DNA from: Planctomycetota bacterium
GTDB lineage: Bacteria; Planctomycetota; Planctomycetia; Pirellulales; Lacipirellulaceae
DNA: 64,000 nucleotides
Direction: 5' to 3'
Assembly: GCA_029781135.1 (NCBI GenBank)
Contig: JAKOXH010000017.1
Coordinates: forward strand, 165,884-229,883
Both the position numbers and the translations under genes were made by a program. Under the pieces are notes generated by a model. The model saw only the letters and a program-made list of their open reading frames with translations. It made no database searches and was not told where the DNA came from. Positions 26,172-34,486 of this stretch are shown one piece after another (position 1 is the first letter of the stretch; every line of letters begins with the position of its first letter).

Positions 26172-27602
26172 ATGAAGGTAACCAACCTGCGGAGAAAGCT
26201 CGTGGCCGCGCTCGCGGCAGCCGGCCTGCTCACCCCGGGGGTGATCCGGGCGGCGAACTTGGATACGAATCTGCTGGCGAACCCGGGGTTCGAACTGGTG
26301 GATATCAACGGGCATCCGCCGGGCACGGTTTCGGGTGACGTCGCCTACCAAGATCCGCTGCTGCTGAATTGGGGCGGCACGCGGCAAGGGTTTGCCTACT
26401 CGCACGACGGTTCGAACGGTGCGTTCAATTATGCCAACGGCAGCCCCCTGGCCGGCGGTGGCCATTATTATTTCACCGCCAACGCGGTGCCGAATGCTTT
26501 TCAGCCGCCGGGCGATATCGATGCCGCCGGGCAGTTGTTCCAAGATATCGACGTTTCGACGGGTGCTTCGCGCACGCTCATCGACGGCGGCACGGCGCGG
26601 TATAACGTCAGCGCGTTCTTTAACACGTACCTGACCGATAACGACATCGGCCACGTGCATTTGAATTTCTTGGATGGGTCGAACGTCTCGGTGGGTACGG
26701 CCGAAGTGGTTGCCAAAGGCACGCTCGACGCCTGGTCGCCGAACTCGGCCAACGGCTTGATTCCGGCGGCGACGCGGACGGTGCGTGTATCGATCTTCGG
26801 TGTTGCCAATCAGGGTGGTCCGGATGCGTACATCGACAACGTGGATTTCCGCGTGACCAGCGGTGTGTATAACCCCACGCTGGCGATTTCGGTCGATCGC
26901 AATACGGGGGCCGTGACGCTCGCGAACAACACGGGCGCGGCGGTCAACATGAAGAGCTACGAGATTTCCTCGGCGTTCGAATCGCTCAACCCCGACCCGG
27001 CAAAGTGGAAGTCGATTGCCGATAACTACGACGCCGGCAGCCCGGGGCCGAACCAGGTGGATGCGGCCCACAACTGGACGAAGCTGACCGACCCCACGGC
27101 GAATACGGATATTAGCGAAGCCGATCTGGAAGCGGCGTTGGGCGCGTCGCTGGCGAACGGCCGCACGGTAGTCTTGGGGAATGCCGGGACCTGGATTTCA
27201 TCGCCGACCGAGGATTTGCGGTTCGAATACATTTCGGGATCGCAGATCGTACGTGGTGTGGTGACGTATACCGGCAACGGCGGCAAGGCGCTCGCGCTGG
27301 GAGATTTGGATGCCAACGGCAGCATCAACGCGGCGGACTGGGCCATTTTGCGAAGTAATCAACAGACGAATTTGAGCAGCTTTTCGTTGGCCGAAGCATA
27401 TCGCCTAGGCGATCTCAATGGAGATCACTTGAACAACCATGCCGATTTTGCCGCTTTCAAGGCGGCCTACGATGCCGCGAACGGCGCGGGGGCATTCGTC
27501 GCGATGCTGGCCGCGGTGCCGGAGCCGACGAGCGTCTGGCTCGTGTTGGCAGCGGGCACGCTCGCGATGCCTTTGGTTCGGCGGCGGCCGCCCCACGAAT
27601 GA
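26172..27602 (+). CDS. PEP-CTERM protein with dockerin-like repeats
   Basis: Exported surface protein, 476 residues. Signal peptide MKVTNLRRKLVAALAAAGLL (cleavage near IRA), then a jelly-roll-like beta domain opening NLLANPGFELVDINGHPPG (carbohydrate-binding-module-like, residues 30-235), a second beta domain (LAISVDRNTGAVTLANNTG), two EF-hand/dockerin loops (GDLDANGSINAADW, GDLNGDHLNNHADF), and a PEP-CTERM tail (VPEPTSVWLVLAAGTLAM plus RRR). The signal peptide is nearly the same as those at 21557-22297 and 27681-29048. The C-terminal cassette is shared with the EEP-domain protein at 18149. Function unknown; binding of polysaccharide is plausible. Confidence 0.85.
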   Translation: MKVTNLRRKLVAALAAAGLLTPGVIRAANLDTNLLANPGFELVDINGHPPGTVSGDVAYQDPLLLNWGGTRQGFAYSHDGSNGAFNYANGSPLAGGGHYYFTANAVPNAFQPPGDIDAAGQLFQDIDVSTGASRTLIDGGTARYNVSAFFNTYLTDNDIGHVHLNFLDGSNVSVGTAEVVAKGTLDAWSPNSANGLIPAATRTVRVSIFGVANQGGPDAYIDNVDFRVTSGVYNPTLAISVDRNTGAVTLANNTGAAVNMKSYEISSAFESLNPDPAKWKSIADNYDAGSPGPNQVDAAHNWTKLTDPTANTDISEADLEAALGASLANGRTVVLGNAGTWISSPTEDLRFEYISGSQIVRGVVTYTGNGGKALALGDLDANGSINAADWAILRSNQQTNLSSFSLAEAYRLGDLNGDHLNNHADFAAFKAAYDAANGAGAFVAMLAAVPEPTSVWLVLAAGTLAMPLVRRRPPHE

Positions 27603-27680
27603 GATTTCGCGCAATCCACTGCACATCCGACAACGACTAATCGCAACTAAGAAGCAAGCACGCCTACGCGGAGAACCTCG

Positions 27681-29048
27681 ATGAAAGTTACCAATTGGCG
27701 CCGGAAGCTGATGCAAGGCCTCGTGGCAGCGGGAGTGCTGGCGCCCAGCGCGAGCTACGCCTTGGATATTCCCCTCGGCGATCCGAGTTTTGAGAATTAC
27801 GTGGTGTCGCCGGGGCTTGGCTACGCGTATGCCCAGAATCCGGGCGGGGCCTACCGACCGAGCAGCCCCTGGGTCGATGATTTGGACAGTCCGCCAGGAT
27901 TTGCGCAAGATGCTGGTGCCAGCAATTGGCTATACAACGCGGCCTACGCCGAGATTGCCACGAATAGTCGGCGGGCGTCGCCGCGTACCGGCAATCAAGC
28001 GATGCACGGTTTGACCGGTAACTTCAACGCGCAGGAACTTACCAACGTCTTCGAGGCCAATAAGACGTACACGTTCTCGATTTGGGCGCAGAACGACGAG
28101 ATTCTCAACGAGACGAATGGAATCGGCGTTTACATATTTGATGGGAATGTGCCCTTCAACCCGTTGGCGGTGAGCGGCGGCGTGCTGGCCGGAAACTCGT
28201 TCACCACGACCGTGCCGCAACGCACGACGGGCATGACGGCGGCCCAAAGCCAAGCGAACTGGGCTCAATTTTCGATCACGCACACCGTAGGAGTGGGAGC
28301 GCCGGAAGTGGGGCATCCCATCGGCGTGGGCTTCCGTGCGTTCAAGGATAGCGCCGTGGACGATGCCACGCTCACGGTGGTGGATGCGGTGACGCAAGTT
28401 TTGTATCTCGAAGTCAACACGACCAATGGTCAGACGCGACTGCGGAACCAGACCGGCGCGACGGTGAACATCGATTACTACGAAGTCACCAGCGCTAGCG
28501 GCGCACTGAACAAGAATACCTGGAGCAGTTTCCAGGACCAGAATCTGGCCGGGTTCCCCGCCGGCAACGGCAGCGGCAATGGCTGGGAAGAAGCGGGCGG
28601 CAGTAGCTCGACGGTAATCGGCGAGTCGTACCTCACCGGTAACAGCGGCGTGGCGAACGCCGCGAATATTGGTTTGGGAACCGCCTATACGGTCGGTGGC
28701 ACGCATGACTTGCAGTTCAAGTACGGCGCCGTTACCTCGGTCACACCGGTAACGGGCGATTACAACAATAACGGCGTGGTCGATGCGGCGGACTATGTGC
28801 TGTGGCGCAACGGCGGGCCGCTGCAGAACGACCCCACGCCGGGCGTCCAGGCTGCCGATTATACGACGTGGCGCACGAATTTTGGCCTGAAGGCCAGCGC
28901 GGCGCCGAGCACGCTGATTACGGGGGCGGTTGTGTATGTGACCTCGGCGAGTGCCGCCGCCGTGCCCGAACCCGGGACGATTCTGTTGGTAGGTTTGGCA
29001 GGCACGGTCGTTGCCGGCCTGTGCCGACGAAAGAAATCGGACGACTAA
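27681..29048 (+). CDS. PEP-CTERM protein with dockerin-like segment, paralogue of 21557-22297
   Basis: 455 residues. The start MKVTNWRRKLMQGLVAAGVL lies 78 bp after the previous gene with GGAGAA upstream, so the two are probably co-transcribed. Residues 25-240 repeat the whole domain of the shorter paralogue (LDIPLGDPSFENYVV, WVDDLDSPPGFAQD, SPRTGNQAMHGL). Then comes a beta segment like that of the previous protein (VNTTNGQTRLRNQTGATVNI), a calcium-loop segment (GDYNNNGVVDAADYVLWRNG) and a PEP-CTERM tail (VPEPGTILLVGLAGTVVAG plus RRKK). A terminator hairpin follows the stop. Confidence 0.85.
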   Translation: MKVTNWRRKLMQGLVAAGVLAPSASYALDIPLGDPSFENYVVSPGLGYAYAQNPGGAYRPSSPWVDDLDSPPGFAQDAGASNWLYNAAYAEIATNSRRASPRTGNQAMHGLTGNFNAQELTNVFEANKTYTFSIWAQNDEILNETNGIGVYIFDGNVPFNPLAVSGGVLAGNSFTTTVPQRTTGMTAAQSQANWAQFSITHTVGVGAPEVGHPIGVGFRAFKDSAVDDATLTVVDAVTQVLYLEVNTTNGQTRLRNQTGATVNIDYYEVTSASGALNKNTWSSFQDQNLAGFPAGNGSGNGWEEAGGSSSTVIGESYLTGNSGVANAANIGLGTAYTVGGTHDLQFKYGAVTSVTPVTGDYNNNGVVDAADYVLWRNGGPLQNDPTPGVQAADYTTWRTNFGLKASAAPSTLITGAVVYVTSASAAAVPEPGTILLVGLAGTVVAGLCRRKKSDD

Positions 29049-29082
29049 TTTCGCGATTAGAAATACGGATTTAACGATTTAG

Positions 29083-29160
29083 GGACTCTAACAAAACTGT
29101 TGCCAAGACACCCTCACCCCGGCCCTCTCCCCAAGGGAGAGGGGGTTTTGTTAGAGCCCC
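29083..29160 (+). terminator. Nested palindrome with Rho-independent terminator form
   Basis: Inner stem CCCTCTCCC-CAA-GGGAGAGGG (29123-29143) is followed by GGTTTTGTT, a good terminator for the gene ending at 29048. Outer arms GGGACTCTAACAAAAC (29083-29098) and GTTTTGTTAGAGCCCC (29145-29160) pair at 15 of 16 positions, so the whole unit is a larger inverted repeat. It contains the same CACCCTCACCCCGGCCCTC word as 13324. Confidence 0.8.
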
Positions 29161-29221
29161 TGAGAACCATTTGCGGTGCTGATTGCCGAGAGCAACGATG
29201 CGATTCGAGAGGACGATAACC

Positions 29222-30379
29222 ATGAACATCCGCCGTCGGATTACGATCACCTTGAGTGGGTTGGCTGTGAGCCTTGCCGTTGCCGCAGTCGCGTGCGCGA
29301 ATGGAACACCCATTATGTGGTACAAAATGGGCGAGCAGGAAGGCGGGGTCAATAACGGAATCGTATCCACGACGCTGGATAGCCCGGTGCCGGTGATCAA
29401 CGGCATTACCGATATTCAGGCGCTCGATTTATCGGCCAACAATTCGCCCGTTTATCGCACGATTTCGGGCCGGCCCGATGGCGGCACGGGTATTGGCATT
29501 GAGTTTAGCGCGGCCCAGTCGAGGTACTTGTCGGGTCTGGCGTTGAACTGGCCACAGGAATCGGCGCTAAGCGACACGCAAGGCGGGCTGTATGATCTGT
29601 CGGGTATCGATGATCGCGGTTTCCAATTCTGGGTGCGGCCAACGTCGACGGCCGTTCAGTCGCTCGTGATGGATACGAACCAGCATGGCGTGCGAATCAA
29701 TTCCAACGGTAAATTCTCGATGCGCTATGCGAATACCGATTATGAGTCGTCGGTCACCGTGGTTCCGAACACGTGGTACCACGTCGAAGTGGTTCGGCCT
29801 TCCGGGCCGGCGAGCGGCTCGCGCATGTACATCAACGGCAACGCCGTGGCGGTGGCAAGTCCGCCGAACGACTACGCGTCGGACCAAATTACGAATTTAA
29901 CCGTCGGATCAAACACCGATGGTAATGGCGAGTTTTTCAGCGGTATTATCGACGATTTGCGGTTTTTTGTGCTCGGCGCCAACGACAACGGTTTCAATTA
30001 CGGCGCATTCAATTTGGCGGTGGATAATGCATACGCGGCTTCGACCGTGTCGGGAATCAAAGGTGTCGCGGGCGACGTCAATAACGACGGCGTCTTGAAT
30101 GCGTCGGACAAAACAGCGTTTGTGAACGGCTGGATGGATCGTCGTTTGGTCAACGGCGTACAAGTCGGCGACATGACCTCGCGCGGCCAAGGCGACCTGA
30201 ACCTCGACGGGATTACGAACATTCAGGACTTGCTGATCTTCCAGAATGCGCTCAGCGGCGCAGGGATCGGCACGCTGACGGCCGCCGATTTTGCGGGCGT
30301 GCCGGAGCCTTCGACGCTGGGTCTGGCCGTTCTGGCCGCAATCGCCTGGTTTGCCGGCGGCCGACGAGCCAGCCGCTGA
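29222..30379 (+). CDS. LamG-like (concanavalin-fold) PEP-CTERM protein with dockerin-like repeats
   Basis: Exported protein, 385 residues. Start ATG 29222 is supported by GAGAGGA 8 bp upstream; the signal peptide ends VACA/NG. Residues about 25-270 form a LamG/ConA-like sandwich (WYKMGEQEGG, FQFWVRPTSTAVQSLVMD, NTWYHVEVVRPSG, RMYINGNAVAV, FSGIIDDLRFFVLG). Dockerin-type loops follow (GDVNNDGVLNASDKTAF, GDLNLDGITNIQDLLIF), then a PEP-CTERM tail (VPEPSTLGLAVLAAIAWFAGG plus RR). LamG folds commonly bind glycans. It converges on the iron-sulfur protein gene with only 8 bp between the stops. Confidence 0.87.
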   Translation: MNIRRRITITLSGLAVSLAVAAVACANGTPIMWYKMGEQEGGVNNGIVSTTLDSPVPVINGITDIQALDLSANNSPVYRTISGRPDGGTGIGIEFSAAQSRYLSGLALNWPQESALSDTQGGLYDLSGIDDRGFQFWVRPTSTAVQSLVMDTNQHGVRINSNGKFSMRYANTDYESSVTVVPNTWYHVEVVRPSGPASGSRMYINGNAVAVASPPNDYASDQITNLTVGSNTDGNGEFFSGIIDDLRFFVLGANDNGFNYGAFNLAVDNAYAASTVSGIKGVAGDVNNDGVLNASDKTAFVNGWMDRRLVNGVQVGDMTSRGQGDLNLDGITNIQDLLIFQNALSGAGIGTLTAADFAGVPEPSTLGLAVLAAIAWFAGGRRASR

Positions 30380-30387
30380 GTTCGTCT

Positions 30388-32487
30388 TTAGCTTGTTGCC
30401 TCTGGGCCGAGAACGGCATCGGCCAGGATCTCGGCGATGTCGCGCACCTGGGCGGTTGGTTCACGCGCGGCCAAGCCGTCTCCCACCATGATCAGGCAGA
30501 ACGGGCACGAAACGGCGACACTTTTGGCGCCGGTTTGAACGATCTCATCGAGCCGACTTGTGCCAACACGTCGCGCCGGCGGGTCGTCGAACCACATGCG
30601 TCCGCCACCGGCCCCGCAACAGGCCGTTTGGCGACCGTGGCGGGGCAATTCGGTGAGGGCGGCGTTGTTGGTGCCATTGCCGGAGAAGGCAGAGAGCACG
30701 TTCCGCGGCGCGGCCGTTTCGCCGACAACCCGCGCGAGATAGCAGGGGTCGTGATAGGTCGTCATTGCGTTTTCGGTGCGAAGTTTCTCCCCTGCAACTG
30801 GCAATTTTCCGGCCTGAATTAGATCGTCCAGGAATTGGCTGTGATGCACGACTTCGTAGTCGCCGCCCATTTGTGGATAGTCGTTGCGCAGGCTATTCAC
30901 ACAATGCGGGCAGTGGGCCACGATCTTGCGAACGTCGCGGCGGGTAAGCGTTTCGACGTTTTGCCCCGCGAGCGTTTGGAAGAGCAATTCGTCGCCCATG
31001 CGACGTGCCGACTCGCCGGTGCAGCGTTCCTCGGGGCCGAGCACGGCGAAATTCACATTGGCGGCCCGCAGCAAGCGAGCCATACTGCGGGCAACTTTTT
31101 GCACGCGGCGATCGTACGAGGCCGCGCAGCCTACCCAATACAACACCTCGAAGTTGGGCGTCTTGCTCGCGAGCGGTACGTCTAAGCCTTTGGCCCACGC
31201 GAGGCGATCGGCCGCTGGCAAGCCCCAGGGATTTCCGGTTCGTTCCGTCTTTTGCAGCGTGGTGGCGGGCGCACCGCGCAGCGCGCCTTCGCCGATCAGG
31301 TGCCGGCGCATATCGGTGATCATCCGCAGCGGGCTGATGCCCAGCGGGCAAACATCCGCACAGGCGGTGCAGGTGGTGCACGACCAGAGTGTTTCGGCCG
31401 TAATTGGCTGGCCGTGCACACGCCGGCTCAAGTCGCCGCCGTTCATCACCGCGACTAAATCCTGCACTACATTTCGGGGTGAGAGCGGTTTGCCGGCTTC
31501 GTACGCCGGGCAACTATCCTCGCAGCGGCCACAAGAAACGCAGGCGTCGAGTTCAATCAATTGTCGCCGCGAAAACTCAGCCAAGGTCGCGACGCCAATT
31601 CGGCCTGTTTCTTCAACGTCCTCCAGCCTTACCGGCGTCATTACGCCGTGCCGATGATCGCGGATCGCCAGATTCACCGTTCCCGCCAACGAGTGCAGGA
31701 GCCGTGTATAAGGCATCAGCGCGACAAAGCCCAGGGCCAGCAGGCCGTGAAACCACCACAAGCCGAAGTGAATCGTCGCGGCCTGAGCGGGGCCGATTCC
31801 AAGGGCGGCGAAACCGCGGGCGCACAGGTAACCAACCGGCGAGAGGCCCGGTATCGGAGTGTGAGCGTAGATGATTCGCAAGCCTTCGACGAAATAACCC
31901 GTTACGCCGATGACCGCGAGCACGATGAGAATGGCCACATCGGCGGGCGTGCGGCCAAAACTCCCCTCGTTTCGCCAGCGGCGGACGAGGAACATCAGGC
32001 AGCCGGCAATCAAAGCGACTCCGAAAACATCCATCACCACTTCGAAAACACCGAAGTAGATGCCTTTGTGGAAAACAGGGTTTCCGGGCGCGCGGCCCAA
32101 CAAATCGGCGAGCACATGCTCGATGCATACCAGGGTGGTGCCGATCAGGAGGACGAAGAAACCGCTGAACAAGAGCAAATGGGCAGCGCTAGCCTTTGCG
32201 CGTCCCATTGCGCCCTTTCGCCGCAGCCGATATTGCAGGACGACATCGCGCGTGAGCCGTCGCAGTACCTGCGGCCAATCAATCGGGGTAGTGGACGGCA
32301 CGCCCTGCCGCCAGAGGCGAACTCGTCGCACGATTCCGCGCAGCCACATGGCCACCGCAAACGCCGCGGCGACGTAAAACACGACCTTGCCCCAGGTCGG
32401 AATGTTGCCGAAGATTTCGCGGGTGAGTGGCGAGGGAGCCGTGGCGATCAGATACGAGTTGAGAAATCGAAGAATGCCGAATTGCAC
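30388..32487 (-). CDS. Membrane Fe-S/cytochrome-b oxidoreductase, candidate ETF:menaquinone oxidoreductase (EMO-like)
   Basis: 699 residues in two halves. Residues 1-270 hold about six membrane helices of NarI type with His residues placed for heme b (SAAHLLLFSG, VCIEHVL, GLWWFHGLLA). The soluble half has two 4Fe-4S motifs (CVSCGRCEDSCP and CTTCTACADVCPLG) and HdrD-like cysteine-rich domains (YWVGCAAS, HCPHCVNSL, YHDPCYLAR, ACCGAGGGRMW). This arrangement is that of the electron-transferring flavoprotein:menaquinone oxidoreductases described in anaerobes and widespread elsewhere. It would pass electrons from the EtfAB encoded at 16196-18112 to quinone; the link is inferred from family, not from adjacency. 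A lactate- or glycolate-type Fe-S dehydrogenase subunit is the alternative. Confidence 0.8.
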   Translation of the reverse strand: MQFGILRFLNSYLIATAPSPLTREIFGNIPTWGKVVFYVAAAFAVAMWLRGIVRRVRLWRQGVPSTTPIDWPQVLRRLTRDVVLQYRLRRKGAMGRAKASAAHLLLFSGFFVLLIGTTLVCIEHVLADLLGRAPGNPVFHKGIYFGVFEVVMDVFGVALIAGCLMFLVRRWRNEGSFGRTPADVAILIVLAVIGVTGYFVEGLRIIYAHTPIPGLSPVGYLCARGFAALGIGPAQAATIHFGLWWFHGLLALGFVALMPYTRLLHSLAGTVNLAIRDHRHGVMTPVRLEDVEETGRIGVATLAEFSRRQLIELDACVSCGRCEDSCPAYEAGKPLSPRNVVQDLVAVMNGGDLSRRVHGQPITAETLWSCTTCTACADVCPLGISPLRMITDMRRHLIGEGALRGAPATTLQKTERTGNPWGLPAADRLAWAKGLDVPLASKTPNFEVLYWVGCAASYDRRVQKVARSMARLLRAANVNFAVLGPEERCTGESARRMGDELLFQTLAGQNVETLTRRDVRKIVAHCPHCVNSLRNDYPQMGGDYEVVHHSQFLDDLIQAGKLPVAGEKLRTENAMTTYHDPCYLARVVGETAAPRNVLSAFSGNGTNNAALTELPRHGRQTACCGAGGGRMWFDDPPARRVGTSRLDEIVQTGAKSVAVSCPFCLIMVGDGLAAREPTAQVRDIAEILADAVLGPEATS

Positions 32488-32706
32488 AACGGTTACCTAG
32501 CGTTGGGAGATTACCGAACAGGTACTTCAGTCGTTACATTGCCGCCGTGCGTGGCAAATGTCAAGTCTACCCGGCCCTAGGCCGCACGTTGCATTTGCGA
32601 TATCTACCGTACATGGGTGCGACTGAAACGTCTCAATTCTGACCGCGAGAGGTATAATAACTGCAAGCGGGGCATTGTTCGCGATGTTCTATTGGTGTGG
32701 CTATCC

Positions 32707-34446
32707 ATGAATGTGAAGCGGTACGCAATCGTAGTTTCTCTTGGCCTTCTGGTTGCTGTGTTTGTTCGGGCAAGCCGCGCGTACGAGGTCGTCTTCGAGT
32801 ACAACGTCGAAATGAAGACGCGCGACGGCGTGACGTTGCGCGCCGATATCTATCGGCCAAAGGCCGAGGGGAAATTCCCCGTGCTGCTCGAGCGCCAGCC
32901 GTACAACAAGTACATTTACATTGGCGATGGTTTGGCGTCGGCCGCGCGGGGATATGTGTTCATTGTTCAGGATGACCGCGGGCGGTTCGCTTCCGATGGC
33001 GAGTGGTATCCGTTTCGCGACGAAGGGAAAGACGGCTACGACGCCGTGGAATGGGCAGCCCAGTTGCCTTATTCCAACGGGAAGGTCGGCATGGTTGGCA
33101 TTTCCTACGTGGGGTGCCCGGAATTGCTTACGGCCATGGCGGCGCCGCCCCATTTGGTTGCGATTTACCCAGGCATCACCGCGTCGAATTACCACGACAA
33201 CTGGTGCTACCAGGGCGGCGCTTTCGTGTACGCATTCGGCCGCGGCTGGACGAGTGGGCTGGCTAGTAATGAATATAGCCATCGGCCGGGGATGAACATT
33301 CCATCGTCGTATTGGGATTTGAAGCGGTCGCCGATCGATAAGCCGCTCATTGATCCGGGGCCGGCCACAGGATTGGGGCAGTATTATTACGACTGGCTGG
33401 CGCATCCCAATTACGACGACTATTGGAAGCAATGGTCTATCGAGGAGCACTATGACCAAATCAAAGTGCCGGCGCTACATTTTGGTGCGTGGTACGACCT
33501 CTTCATGCCGGGCGCGATTCGGAATTATGTGGGAATCAAGCATCACGGTGGCAGCGAGGCGGCTCGGCGCGGGCAACGTCTCATAATCATTCCGGGCGGC
33601 CATGCGGGCTTCGGGCAGAAGATTGGCGAGGTCGATTTCGGCAAGGATTCACTTTTCAATTTTCAGCAAGTGGGCCTCCGCTGGTTCGACTGGGTGCTGA
33701 AAGGGATCGATAACGGCGTGGCCAGCGAGAAACCGGTGCGAATCTTCGTCATGGGCAAGAACATGTGGCGGGACGAAGACGACTGGCCGCTGGCGCGGAC
33801 CGTTGCCACGCGGTACTACTTGCATTCACAAGGTAAGGCGAATTCGCGCAAGGGGGATGGCCAGCTCGACACGACGCCACCGGTGAGCGAGCCTGACGAC
33901 CAGTACGTGTATGATCCGGCCAATCCGGTGCCCACGCACGGCGGCATGATGCCTTCGGATAATGCGCCGGCGGGGCCGGTCGATCAATCGGGCGTTGAAT
34001 TGCGCGACGATATGTTGGTCTACACATCACCCGCGTTTGAAAAGGAGACGGAGGTGACGGGTTCCGTCAGTTTGGAGCTATACGTGAGCTCCTCGGTCGT
34101 CGACACGGATTTCACCGGGAAACTTGTCGATGTCTGGCCGAACGGTTTTGCGCAGAACCTGGCGGAAGGCATTTTGCGAGCGCGGTATCGCCATTCGTTT
34201 GAAAAGGCCGAACTCATGAAGCCGGGCGAAACGTATCCGGTGACGATCGATGTGGGGGCAACTTCGAATGTATTTCTCGCCGGCCACAAGTTGCGCGTGG
34301 AAATTGCCAGCAGCAACTACCCGCGATTTGATCGCAACTTGAACACAGGCGGCGGTTTCGATGACACGAAGGTGGTGAAGGCTACCAATGTGATCCATCA
34401 CGACAAGGATCATCCATCGGCGCTCATCGTGCCCATTATTCCTTGA
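32707..34446 (+). CDS. Secreted CocE/NonD-family hydrolase
   Basis: Second member of this serine-hydrolase family in the window. Start ATG 32707 gives a signal peptide (MNVKRYAIVVSLGLLVAVFV, end near SRA). The alpha/beta-hydrolase part shows MKTRDGVTLRADIYRPK, VQDDRGRFASDG and the nucleophile elbow VGISYVG; the Asp and His of the triad should be in LHFGAWYDLF and IIPGGHAGFG. The C-terminal jelly roll includes TDFTGKLVDVWPNG and HKLRVEIASSNYPRFDRN. 579 residues. Substrate unknown: ester or amide. It converges with the glycoside-hydrolase-like gene downstream. Confidence 0.9.
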   Translation: MNVKRYAIVVSLGLLVAVFVRASRAYEVVFEYNVEMKTRDGVTLRADIYRPKAEGKFPVLLERQPYNKYIYIGDGLASAARGYVFIVQDDRGRFASDGEWYPFRDEGKDGYDAVEWAAQLPYSNGKVGMVGISYVGCPELLTAMAAPPHLVAIYPGITASNYHDNWCYQGGAFVYAFGRGWTSGLASNEYSHRPGMNIPSSYWDLKRSPIDKPLIDPGPATGLGQYYYDWLAHPNYDDYWKQWSIEEHYDQIKVPALHFGAWYDLFMPGAIRNYVGIKHHGGSEAARRGQRLIIIPGGHAGFGQKIGEVDFGKDSLFNFQQVGLRWFDWVLKGIDNGVASEKPVRIFVMGKNMWRDEDDWPLARTVATRYYLHSQGKANSRKGDGQLDTTPPVSEPDDQYVYDPANPVPTHGGMMPSDNAPAGPVDQSGVELRDDMLVYTSPAFEKETEVTGSVSLELYVSSSVVDTDFTGKLVDVWPNGFAQNLAEGILRARYRHSFEKAELMKPGETYPVTIDVGATSNVFLAGHKLRVEIASSNYPRFDRNLNTGGGFDDTKVVKATNVIHHDKDHPSALIVPIIP

Positions 34447-34486
34447 GTCCTGACAGCTGTAACCAGGAAATCCTGGGCAAGCGACA

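Noticed and set aside
25707..27071. 454-codon minus-strand frame
   Set aside because: Antisense to the lipoprotein and PEP-CTERM genes, crosses both their boundaries, and has no domain.
31561..32580. 339-codon plus-strand frame
   Set aside because: Antisense to the membrane half of the Fe-S oxidoreductase, whose helices and heme His residues are clear.
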